Assembly: GCA_038237475.1 (NCBI GenBank)
Contig: JBBRYS010000002.1
Span: 1-64,000 of the forward strand
Source of the DNA: JAOAPY01 sp038237475
Lineage (GTDB): Bacteria; Acidobacteriota; Blastocatellia; Pyrinomonadales; Pyrinomonadaceae
Length of the DNA stretch: 64,000 bases
Direction: 5' to 3'
Shown: positions 8,040-16,004 of the stretch, piece after piece
How positions within the stretch are numbered: the first letter of the stretch is position 1
Layout of the letters: each line of letters opens with the position of its first letter
The notes under the pieces: model-generated
Told to the model about the DNA's origin: nothing
What the model saw: only the letters and a program-made list of their open reading frames with translations
Database searches by the model: none
Made by a program: the position numbers and the translations under genes

Positions 8040-10274
8040 ATGGAAAAGGGAAAGAAGCAAAAGGAATCTGCCAAATCTTCAGTGGCGGATGACAATTCGC
8101 CGTCGAACGCGGGCTACGGCGCTCCTGATCCGAAAGGTGAGGATCTTGCGAAAAACACGGAAGATAGCTCGGGCGAGTACTTGACAACCAATCAGGGCGT
8201 TCGCATCAACGATAATCAGAACTCGCTAAAGGCAGGCGATCGTGGGCCAACCCTTCTCGAAGATTTCATCCTGCGTGAAAAGATCACTCACTTCGATCAT
8301 GAGCGCATTCCCGAACGAGTCGTTCATGCCAGAGGTTCAGCAGCGCACGGACACTTTCAGGTTTATGAACCAATGGGGGAATACACGAAGGCTAATTTCC
8401 TGCAGGACCCTGCAGTTAAAACGCCAGTGTTCGTGCGCTTCTCAACCGTGGCCGGGTCCAGAGGTTCAACTGATTTGGCGCGCGACGTACGCGGCTTTGC
8501 CGTAAAGTTTTACACGCAGGAAGGGAATTACGATCTGGTCGGCAATAACATGCCGGTCTTCTTCATTCAGGACGCGATCAAGTTTCCCGATCTGGTCCAC
8601 GCGGTGAAGCCCGAACCGCACAACGAGATTCCCCAGGCGGCTTCGGCCCACGATACGTTCTGGGATTTCATCTCCTTGATGCCGGAATCAATGCACATGA
8701 TCATGTGGGTGATGTCTGATCGGGCCATCCCCAGGAGTCTGCGCATGATGGAGGGATTTGGCGTTCACACCTTCCGCTTAATCAACGAGCGCGGCAAAGC
8801 GCGCTTCGTGAAGTTTCACTGGAAGCCACTCCTCGGGTTGCACTCAGTTGTCTGGGATGAGGCGCAAAAGATTTCAGGCAAAGACCCCGACTTCCATCGT
8901 CGCGATCTTTGGGAAGCGATTGAGAATGGCGATTATCCCGAATGGGAACTCGGCGTTCAGATCGTTGAAGAAAAGGATGAACACAAATTCGACTTTGACT
9001 TGCTTGATCCGACAAAGCTCATTCCAGAGGAACTCGTTCCGGTGCGCCGGATCGGCAAGATGACTCTCAATCGCAATCCCGACAACTTCTTTGCCGAAAC
9101 CGAACAGGTGGCTTTTCAAGCCGGCAACATCGTGCCGGGAATTGACTTCACTAATGATCCGTTGCTGCAGGGTCGTATCTTCTCTTACCTCGACACGCAA
9201 CTGATTAGGCTTGGCGGGCCCAACTTTCATGAGATTCCAATCAACCGTCCCATAGCTCCGCTGCATAACAACCAGCGTGATGGCCACATGCGCCAAACGG
9301 TGAATCGGGGACAAACCAGTTACGAACCAAATAGTTTGAGAGGTGGTTGCCCCTTTCAGGCGGGCGCGGACATGGGTGGTTTTACTAGTTATGCGGAAAG
9401 GATTGATGCGCGGAAAATTCGCGCTCGTAGTCCCAGCTTCTTCGATCACTTTAGTCAGGCGACACTCTTTTTCAATAGCCAGACAGAGCCTGAGCAAAAC
9501 CATATCGTCAACGCTTTGCGTTTCGAGTTGGGCAAAGTTGAAACTCCACACATTCGCGAAAGGATGTTGTTTCTTCTTTCACAGGTCGACAAAAGATTGG
9601 CAAACAGAGTTGCTGAAGGGCTGGGCATGAAGGTTCCGTCGAGGCTGGACAAGCCGATGAATATGAGTTTTCCAGCCGACGGAGATCCGAAGAAGTTTCA
9701 ACCAAAGAGCCGGACACAGGCAATTGATGATTCTCCCAGACTGAGGATTATCGGCAATCCGAATTTTACTAACGGCAACATTAAGACTCGCAAAATCGCC
9801 TTCTTGATCGCAGATGGTTTTGACGAAAAATCTGTCTCTGAAATGAAGGCAGCTTTGCTGACGGCCGGAGCAGCAGTGATGACGGTGGCGCCGAGGCTGG
9901 GAATGCTGACCGGCGCCAGCGGGGAGCAGGTTAAAGCCGATCTTAGTTTCCTTACCGGCTCTTCAGTGATGTTCGATGCTGTCTATGTTCCCGGCGGTGA
10001 AGAAAGCGTAGCCGCTCTTAAGAATGAAAGCGAGGCGTCGAACTTCCTAAATGAGGCCTATCGTCATTGTAAGACGATTGCGGCCAGCGGTGCTGGGGTT
10101 CAGTTATTGAAAACAGCCGGCATCATTCGGGAATCAAACGATACAAAAGTTAATCGACCCTCTGTTGAAGCCGGCATCCTGACTGATGCCGATGACAACG
10201 CGGCTAAGATCGCTGCGGCGTTTATTAAGAGTATCTCGCAACACCGGCATTGGGAGCGCGAACTCGCGATTTGA
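8040..10274 (+). CDS. katE: Large-subunit catalase (HPII type) with C-terminal DJ-1/PfpI-like domain
   Basis: The 744-residue protein degrades hydrogen peroxide to water and oxygen with haem. The length matches E. coli HPII (753) rather than small-subunit catalases (about 500). The distal haem pocket is RVVHARGSAAHG (His96) and GNNMPVFF (Asn169/170). The proximal ligand is in FSYLDTQLIRLGG (Tyr383). Residues about 583-740 form the class I amidotransferase-like domain of large catalases (KIAFLIADGFDEKSV). The first 70 residues are polar and probably disordered, as usual in HPII. A ribosome binding site (AAGGGGA) precedes the ATG. The ferritin-like gene just upstream suggests joint peroxide defence. 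Confidence 0.96.
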   Translation: MEKGKKQKESAKSSVADDNSPSNAGYGAPDPKGEDLAKNTEDSSGEYLTTNQGVRINDNQNSLKAGDRGPTLLEDFILREKITHFDHERIPERVVHARGSAAHGHFQVYEPMGEYTKANFLQDPAVKTPVFVRFSTVAGSRGSTDLARDVRGFAVKFYTQEGNYDLVGNNMPVFFIQDAIKFPDLVHAVKPEPHNEIPQAASAHDTFWDFISLMPESMHMIMWVMSDRAIPRSLRMMEGFGVHTFRLINERGKARFVKFHWKPLLGLHSVVWDEAQKISGKDPDFHRRDLWEAIENGDYPEWELGVQIVEEKDEHKFDFDLLDPTKLIPEELVPVRRIGKMTLNRNPDNFFAETEQVAFQAGNIVPGIDFTNDPLLQGRIFSYLDTQLIRLGGPNFHEIPINRPIAPLHNNQRDGHMRQTVNRGQTSYEPNSLRGGCPFQAGADMGGFTSYAERIDARKIRARSPSFFDHFSQATLFFNSQTEPEQNHIVNALRFELGKVETPHIRERMLFLLSQVDKRLANRVAEGLGMKVPSRLDKPMNMSFPADGDPKKFQPKSRTQAIDDSPRLRIIGNPNFTNGNIKTRKIAFLIADGFDEKSVSEMKAALLTAGAAVMTVAPRLGMLTGASGEQVKADLSFLTGSSVMFDAVYVPGGEESVAALKNESEASNFLNEAYRHCKTIAASGAGVQLLKTAGIIRESNDTKVNRPSVEAGILTDADDNAAKIAAAFIKSISQHRHWERELAI

Positions 10275-10387
10275 GAAATACGAAGGTAAACAAAGCTTAA
10301 AAGGGAACTCCCACTTGCAAGAGCTTGCGCGAGACTGAGCCTGAAAAACCGACCGGCAAACTCCGGGAAAGAAAGACAAAGATCATT

Positions 10388-10549
10388 ATGAATCGACTTA
10401 TCGTTGTCCCATTGCTGCTTATGTTTTCCTCAGGGTGCGTAGTCGTCGGCGGCTACCGTAGCGGAGGTGGATGGTTTCTGTGGCCCGGCTCCCTTGGGGT
10501 CCTGCTTGTAGTGGTCCTCCTGGTTCTATTGCTTCGACGTCGCAAATGA
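10388..10549 (+). CDS. Small lipoprotein with C-terminal membrane helix
   Basis: The 53-residue product is MNRLIVVPLLLMFSSGC, a lipoprotein signal with the lipobox FSSGC. A short Gly/Ser/Trp stretch and a strong hydrophobic helix (GVLLVVVLLVLLL) follow, ending in RRRK. The upstream extension in the same frame from 10325 is hydrophilic and would hide the signal, so the ATG at 10388 is chosen. The double anchoring (lipid plus helix) is unusual for such a short protein. No family recognised. It lies between katE and the DUF72 gene, same direction. Confidence 0.6.
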   Translation: MNRLIVVPLLLMFSSGCVVVGGYRSGGGWFLWPGSLGVLLVVVLLVLLLRRRK

Positions 10550-10586
10550 CCGTTGGCATTCTTTCTAAAAGGTGATCTGTTTAGCC

Positions 10587-11354
10587 ATGAGCACTCTGGG
10601 GCGTCCCCGAGGTAAGACCGTCAATGCAGCGCATGGTATGAAGGTCGGCACCTGCGGATTTGGTTTAGCGAAGGAGGCTTATGCGTTGGCTTTCTCGTGT
10701 GTTGAGATTCAGCATACTTTTTATCAGCCACCTCAAATCAAAACGTTGGTACGCTGGCGCGATGAGGTGCCGGCCAACTTCGAGTTTACTCTGAAGGCCT
10801 GGCAATTAATCACTCATGACACTAGCAGCCCGACCTATCGACGGCTGAAACGAAAGCTATCCGAGACTGAGAAGCATCAGGCCGGTTACTTTAGGCCGAC
10901 AGCGATAGTGAAGGAGGCTTGGGAAACGACGCTTACCTCAGCAAGGGCTCTAAAAGCTAAAACCATTCTTTTTCAATGCCCAGCCAGTTTTAAGCCAACG
11001 GAGGACAACATTGCGAATATGGAGGGATTCTTCTCCTCGATCGATCGGAAGGATCTAAATCTATGCTGGGAACCACGCGGGAATTGGGAACCGGCCACGG
11101 TGAGATCGCTTTGCTCACGCCTGCGACTGTGGCATGTGGTCGACCCCTTTGTTAGTAAAACGGAAACCCCCGCCAACTATTATTTCCGGCTTCATGGAAG
11201 GAACGGATGGCGCTACCAGTATGAGGCCAGCGAGCTTGAAGATCTCGCTGCTACCCTGCAAAAACGAGACGCCGGCTACGTCTTCTTCAATAACAGTAAG
11301 ATGACCGACGACGCGTTACAATTCTTGAGAATCCTTGGCGACAGGGAAGCGTGA
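10587..11354 (+). CDS. DUF72 (YecE-like) protein
   Basis: About 255 residues with the DUF72 TIM-barrel pattern: MKVGTCGFG, CVEIQHTFYQPP, FEFTLKAWQLITH, then LCWEPRGNW and NYYFRLHGRNGWRYQY, ending with VFFNNSKMTDDALQF. The family's biochemical role is not established. The start is uncertain: GTG 10572, ATG 10587 or ATG 10638. The last is where most relatives begin (MKVGT...) but it has no visible ribosome binding site. Confidence 0.85.
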   Translation: MSTLGRPRGKTVNAAHGMKVGTCGFGLAKEAYALAFSCVEIQHTFYQPPQIKTLVRWRDEVPANFEFTLKAWQLITHDTSSPTYRRLKRKLSETEKHQAGYFRPTAIVKEAWETTLTSARALKAKTILFQCPASFKPTEDNIANMEGFFSSIDRKDLNLCWEPRGNWEPATVRSLCSRLRLWHVVDPFVSKTETPANYYFRLHGRNGWRYQYEASELEDLAATLQKRDAGYVFFNNSKMTDDALQFLRILGDREA

Positions 11355-11652
11355 GCCACTTACTCAGATAGGACTGAATTAAACTCGGCCCGCTGGCGGC
11401 GGGCTTGGATCGATGGACGGGCGGAAGACGTGGAGAAGTTAATTACGAATAGGGACTTTGAGAAGGCGAACGCGACAACACCCATTGGCTGCTTAGCCTA
11501 AAGAAAGTAACGGAGCAGAAAATAAGAGTTGATTTTCAGAGGATTGGGTAGTCTATTGTCCCATGACAGGCGCAATGAAAAGAGGACGACCAGTTGACCC
11601 GGTAAGTTGATTGAAGAGACGAAAGGCGGCCGTTAACTTAAGGAGATCGAGA
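11355..11652. other. Intergenic region without recognised content
   Basis: A GC-rich small inverted repeat follows the DUF72 stop (about 11388-11404, GCCCGCTGGCGGCGGGC) and may end that transcript. Otherwise nothing was seen, apart from AAGGAG about 8 nt before the next ATG. Confidence 0.35.
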
Positions 11653-12570
11653 ATGCTCAAGTATATCTGTTCGTCGTTGCTGTTTATTCTGTTGTTTACG
11701 GTTTCGTTAGAGGCTCAACCGCAGTCGCCTTCGACCGCAATGGCTGAAGCAAACAGACTCTTTCAAGCTCAAAAATGGGCTGAATCCGTAGAGGCCTTTA
11801 AGGCCGTCACGAAAGCTGAGCCGGCTAACCCGCGTGCGTTTTATTTTCTAGCGTCGTCTCTGTACGCGCTGGGCAAGTATGAAGAAGCGGCGGCGTCTTT
11901 CCAGCAGGCGGTTGCAATCGGTCACAATTCTCAACCGATGTACGACCTGGCCCGCACTTATGCTCGGCTCAATCAAAAGGACCAGGCTTTCGAATGGCTC
12001 GACAAGGCGCTCACTGCCAACCTCGCGAATCCCCGGCGAATCGCTAACGATCCTGAGCTTGTCAGCCTCCGTGACGATCCGCGCTTTCCAGCGATAGCAG
12101 AGAGAGGCCGAAAGGCTGCGATGGTGTGTCTGAATACAGCTGAATATCGGCAGTTCGATTTTTGGATTGGTGATTGGGAAGTGATGGACCCGGCCAACCG
12201 GCAGGTGGGCACCAACAGCGTGAAGCTGCTGGAGGATGGCTGCATCGTAGAAGAGAATTGGACGAGCGCCGGTGGCGGGACCGGCAAGAGTTTTAACTTC
12301 TACAATCCCATCACGCATAAGTGGCATCAGTCGTACATGGACAACCAGGGCAGCAACTGGATGATGGACGGAGAATATAAAGACGGCGCGTTGAAGTATG
12401 AGGGCGCCATCTACTCCCCGGCACAAAAAGTCCTGGTCCACATGACCTTCTTCAATCTCGGCCCCGATAAGGTCCGCCAATGGGCAGAGACCTCAGCGGA
12501 TGAGGGGAAGACCTGGACGACCGTCTGGGATGGTCTATATGTCAGGAAGAAAACTGACACCACTCATTGA
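11653..12570 (+). CDS. Exported TPR protein with C-terminal lipocalin-like (DUF1579-type) region
   Basis: The 305-residue product has a signal peptide (MLKYICSSLLFILLFTVSLEAQ). It has about three TPR units (residues 30-140; ANRLFQAQKWAESVEAF, YALGKYEEAAASFQQA) and the family tail DDPRFPAIAERG. A second domain begins about 160: FDFWIGDWEV, a motif of DUF1579/lipocalin-like proteins, with strand-rich sequence to the end (WAETSADEGKTWTTVWDGLY). ATG 11653 is chosen for its AAGGAG box and because it exposes the signal peptide; the frame is open from 11611. Role unknown, probably periplasmic. Confidence 0.75.
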   Translation: MLKYICSSLLFILLFTVSLEAQPQSPSTAMAEANRLFQAQKWAESVEAFKAVTKAEPANPRAFYFLASSLYALGKYEEAAASFQQAVAIGHNSQPMYDLARTYARLNQKDQAFEWLDKALTANLANPRRIANDPELVSLRDDPRFPAIAERGRKAAMVCLNTAEYRQFDFWIGDWEVMDPANRQVGTNSVKLLEDGCIVEENWTSAGGGTGKSFNFYNPITHKWHQSYMDNQGSNWMMDGEYKDGALKYEGAIYSPAQKVLVHMTFFNLGPDKVRQWAETSADEGKTWTTVWDGLYVRKKTDTTH

Positions 12571-12870
12571 TGCAACTAGTGCAAGAGGACGTTACTAAAT
12601 TCGTGGATCCACTGAGAGATCGGGATTGAGATTCTGAGTATGCGTATTTGTCTTGTCAACCGAATTGCCACCGATGGCACATCAAGGGGACAAGCGGGAC
12701 TTTTAACGTGACGAGCGGGAACGATGGGCACTTTCAGACACTAGCGCTGAGCCGAGTACCTGGTCTTCACAGAATCCATGATTGATGCTTAACTATCCAT
12801 CATCTGGCTCGAGGTCATAGCGCTCGAAAGCTGAGAGTCAAACTCTTGACGGTTTTGAGGAGGTTTATCT
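12571..12870. other. Intergenic, nothing recognised
   Basis: About 300 bp with no recognisable frame or repeat. GAGGAGG lies about 8 nt before the next start. Confidence 0.35.
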
Positions 12871-13302
12871 ATGTCGAAATGGATCTTCGGTGTGGTGCTT
12901 TTCCTCGGCGCGGCTGTTACCTGGGCCCAAACAAGCAAATCCGACGCCAGGCTTCAATATGTTGGAGCAATCACAATCAATTCCGCTAATCCGAAAGCCT
13001 TAGCTGGCTGGTATACCGAAAAACTTGGGCTCGATGCCAGTTCCGAATATCACGGGCTCTACTATGGCTCGTTCAGTACGAAATCAGGCGATTTCAATCT
13101 CGGAATTCATCCCCTTCCCGTGGGAGCTAAAGTAGGAACGCCAAACATTTCGATAACCTTCCGAGTCTCAGATTACAAGGCCTTCATCGCGGACCTCAAG
13201 AGCCGAGGCGTGGTTCCAATCCGCGAAGAGAACGCCGCGTATGGGCACTTCTTCACTCTTAAGGATCTCGACGGAAACGAGGTCACCATCTGGGGTGAGT
13301 AA
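12871..13302 (+). CDS. Exported VOC-fold (glyoxalase-like) protein
   Basis: 143 residues: signal peptide MSKWIFGVVLFLGAAVTWAQ, then a single glyoxalase/bleomycin-resistance domain (NPKALAGWYTEKLGL, FNLGIHPLP, FFTLKDLDGNEVTIWGE). The last motif is the usual end of the fold and carries the metal-binding Glu position. The first strand has ITINSAN, without the usual His, so metal binding is uncertain. Export of a VOC protein is less common. Substrate unknown. Confidence 0.8.
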   Translation: MSKWIFGVVLFLGAAVTWAQTSKSDARLQYVGAITINSANPKALAGWYTEKLGLDASSEYHGLYYGSFSTKSGDFNLGIHPLPVGAKVGTPNISITFRVSDYKAFIADLKSRGVVPIREENAAYGHFFTLKDLDGNEVTIWGE

Positions 13303-13545
13303 CAAGATAGTTGGCGTAATGGCAACCAAGCGGGACTCTGGAAGGGGTCCGCGAGCCGAAGCCCTGGCCGTTCTGCTGCAATGTCTCGTTGGGTTGCCGG
13401 CAGTTCCGACATCTTTCGATCATACTGTTAACCAGGTTCAGTGCCCGCACTTCCTAAAGTCACGCCGAGAAGTTTCTTTAAATTCTCTTCTGCTCGTTCT
13501 GTAATTAACTGCCAAGCGGTTGATTCCATGCCTTCCGTTCTTAAA

Positions 13546-14337
13546 TTAAGCGGCGATAAACCCGCCGTCTATCATATGGATTCCTCCGGTGCAGTAAGTT
13601 GATTCGTCGCTTCCGAGAAACAAAGCGAGATTGGCGACTTCTTCGTTGGTCCCGTATCGTTTCATCGGCACGAGCGATAGTATGTATTCGTGTCCGGCAG
13701 CCTGGTCTTCAGGACTAAATTGCGATTCGAGTGAGCGAATCATTCGATTGTCAATCGGACCTGGACCAATTGCGTTGACGCGCACATTGAAAGGCGCGAG
13801 TTCGAGCGCGGCGGTTTTGACCAGACCGTAGACTGCGTGTTTGCTGGCGATATATGGAGCCATCGTCGGCGCGCCGACCATTCCCGCAATGGATGAAAGA
13901 GCGATTATCGAACCGCCGCCGCGCCGCTTCATAGGCTCGACGCAGTACTTCATCGAAAGCCATACGCCTATCACATTCGTCCGCAAAACGCTTTCAAATT
14001 CAGCAACCGTCAAAGTTTCGATCGGGGCGAACTGGCCTTCCGTTCCGGCATTTGCCAGCAGGATATCCACTCCGCCGAACGCTGCGACAGTCGCTTCAAC
14101 CGCCGCCGCAGTCGCACCTTCATCCGTCGCCTCGGCAACAAATTCCCCCACGGTTTCATAATCCGAAAGCCGACTCCGCGTCGCGTTTAGTTTTTCACTG
14201 GAGCGTCCGACGAGCATCACGTTCGCGCCTTCGTCCAAAAACCGTTTCGCCGTAGCTTCGCCAATTCCGCCAGTCGCGCCGGTGATAATCGCCGTTTTCC
14301 CATCTAATCGTCTGCTGCATTCTGTTTGCGATTTCAT
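13546..14337 (-). CDS. Short-chain dehydrogenase/reductase
   Basis: The 263-residue classical SDR has TGATGGIGEATA (cofactor loop), LLANAG, the active Ser in IIALSSIAG, YIASK (Tyr and Lys) and the family end GGIHMIDGGFIAA. It would oxidise or reduce a hydroxyl/carbonyl with NAD(P). Substrate unknown. It begins 26 bp after the SnoaL-RidA gene, same strand, so the two are probably co-transcribed. Confidence 0.9.
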   Translation of the reverse strand: MKSQTECSRRLDGKTAIITGATGGIGEATAKRFLDEGANVMLVGRSSEKLNATRSRLSDYETVGEFVAEATDEGATAAAVEATVAAFGGVDILLANAGTEGQFAPIETLTVAEFESVLRTNVIGVWLSMKYCVEPMKRRGGGSIIALSSIAGMVGAPTMAPYIASKHAVYGLVKTAALELAPFNVRVNAIGPGPIDNRMIRSLESQFSPEDQAAGHEYILSLVPMKRYGTNEEVANLALFLGSDESTYCTGGIHMIDGGFIAA

Positions 14338-14363
14338 AGTTTTCTTTTCAGCCTCTCATTTGA

Positions 14364-15215
14364 TCATTTAGCTTTATGCGCTTCCATATCAATTTCGATC
14401 AGTTGTCCGGGCAATGCCAGGCCTTTGACTTCGAGCCACGTCCCGGTCGGAAATCCGTTTTTATAAACCGAATTGCGGTAACCGGAAACATTTATAAACT
14501 CAGCCATATTCGTGGTGAAAACATTCTCAACAGTCACATCGTCGAATGTGTATCCGTAATGCTTCAGTATTTTGGCGAGATCGGCATAACAGTTTTTCAT
14601 CTGCTGTTCCAGGTTGCCGGGAGCGACAAGCGTTCCTTTGTCGTCCATGCTGACCGCTCCTGAAATTTTCAGGTCATCTCCAATTCGCATCGCGTGAATG
14701 TATCCGTATTCCTTTTCAACTGCAGGACGCAGAGAGAAAGTCTCGGGCTTATTTTGCATAGCTTCGCTTGGCGCCGACATCGGTGTTTCCATATACGAAA
14801 GGCTGAGCCATTTTCCGCCGCGCTTTACATAAACGGAATTCACCCGAATATTGGACGCCTGTTTTTTCCCATAGCAGATTGCGTCCTGGGCCGCGGTGTA
14901 ATTCAGGAGAGCCGAATTCTGGTCAAGCAACCGGAACTTGAAATTGTCCAGCGAAAAACTTTTCAGCTCACAGGTCGGGATGGATTTAACGATCTGTGTT
15001 TTATCAACCACACCGTCGGCGTAGACATAAAATGCGTCATCCGCCACATAGTTTTCGACAAATGCTATGTTTTTGTTTGACCACTGCTGCCAGGCCTGTT
15101 TCTCAAGGGTGATAATCCGGCCTTCCACTTTTGAGTCTTTCGACATTTGTCTTTGGCCGGAAGCTACCGATGACGCGGCGATGCCAATCATGAACATCAT
15201 CATTAGGGTTTTCAT
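14364..15215 (-). CDS. Exported SnoaL-like (DUF4440) and RidA fusion protein
   Basis: 283 residues with a signal peptide (MKTLMMMFMIGIAASSVASG). Residues about 35-145 follow a SnoaL/DUF4440 pattern (WQQWSNKNIAFVENYVADD, ALLNYTAAQDAIC, RGGKWLSLSYMETP). Residues about 165-283 are a RidA/YjgF-type domain (YIHAMRIGDDLKISGAVSM, MKNCYADLAKILKHYGYTF, DVTVENVFTTNM, TWLEVKGLALPGQLIEIDM). The conserved RidA Arg that binds the substrate carboxylate is normally near the C-terminal SR(S/T)xVxV motif. Here that place reads TWLEVKGL, so classical imine deaminase activity is doubtful. First gene of a likely two-gene unit with the SDR. Confidence 0.75.
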   Translation of the reverse strand: MKTLMMMFMIGIAASSVASGQRQMSKDSKVEGRIITLEKQAWQQWSNKNIAFVENYVADDAFYVYADGVVDKTQIVKSIPTCELKSFSLDNFKFRLLDQNSALLNYTAAQDAICYGKKQASNIRVNSVYVKRGGKWLSLSYMETPMSAPSEAMQNKPETFSLRPAVEKEYGYIHAMRIGDDLKISGAVSMDDKGTLVAPGNLEQQMKNCYADLAKILKHYGYTFDDVTVENVFTTNMAEFINVSGYRNSVYKNGFPTGTWLEVKGLALPGQLIEIDMEAHKAK

Positions 15216-15323
15216 GCTTTGTTTTGTCCTTGTTTTCAGTTGTTATTTTATGCGGCATCCATCAGCCGTATATTATTCTTGTTAACCAGCTAAGGCGAGA
15301 TATTGCTACAACGCGCGCGACGA

Positions 15324-15893
15324 TCACGACATGCCGTGCGCTTCCGGAATCGGAGCATTGGGCCCATGTGGCATCGCCAGCAACTGTTGTTCAGGCACAC
15401 CGCTGCGGTACTGTGCGAGCAATTCCTCGGGATCGATCTCCACGCCGGCCGGATTGGCAGCGAATGCTTCAGTTCGCATGTAAGCGTTGGCCTCGTCGAC
15501 AGAGCAGGCATCCACCTGAAACTCCATGCGATTGCCGTCCGGATCCTGGTAGTACAACGAGAGTGTGATGCCATGGTGAATGCGCCAGTAAGGTATGACG
15601 CCCATTTGATTGAGACGCTCGTAGGTGCCAAGCAGATCTCCCAGAGTACCGTAGGTGTAGGCCACGTGATTTACGCCGGCTTTATCTCGCCGCTGGACCT
15701 GGGGACTGCCGGGACTAAGCACCGACAGGTTGGCGAACGCAAAGCGATGATGCTCGTCATCGTAGGTAAGGAAAGCGAACGCCGGGTTTTGATAAACCAC
15801 CGTTGCCTCGAAGATCATTTGATACCACTCAATCATGGCCTCAAACCGGTGCGTGCTATAAACGACGTGGGCGAATTTCGACGGTCTTGCCAT
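15324..15893 (-). CDS. Extradiol-dioxygenase-like VOC protein
   Basis: 189 residues. It starts KFAHVVYSTHRFEAMIEWY (metal His10 region), has GVNHVAYTYGTLGDLL, then HHGITLSLYYQDPDGNRMEF with the second His and the Glu ligand. This is the catechol 2,3-dioxygenase half of the VOC superfamily. The C-terminal 50 residues (ANPAGVEIDPEELLAQYRSG) are typical of biphenyl-diol dioxygenase-like hypothetical proteins. A ring-cleaving activity is possible, but no aromatic-degradation genes surround it. Confidence 0.82.
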   Translation of the reverse strand: MARPSKFAHVVYSTHRFEAMIEWYQMIFEATVVYQNPAFAFLTYDDEHHRFAFANLSVLSPGSPQVQRRDKAGVNHVAYTYGTLGDLLGTYERLNQMGVIPYWRIHHGITLSLYYQDPDGNRMEFQVDACSVDEANAYMRTEAFAANPAGVEIDPEELLAQYRSGVPEQQLLAMPHGPNAPIPEAHGMS

Positions 15894-16004
15894 AATGCCT
15901 TCCTCCTCAACGGACGGATTACGAACTTATACAAACCCGATATTAGTCTGCCCCAGCCTGGCATCACCTGATTGTTCTCAACGCTTCACGCGCACCTGCA
16001 GAAA

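Noticed and set aside
8874..9551. 225-residue minus-strand frame inside the catalase gene
   Set aside because: Shadow of katE, whose sense frame is unmistakable.
15303..15971. 222-residue plus-strand frame opposite the VOC gene
   Set aside because: No start signal or family pattern; the minus-strand VOC protein carries the metal-ligand motifs.
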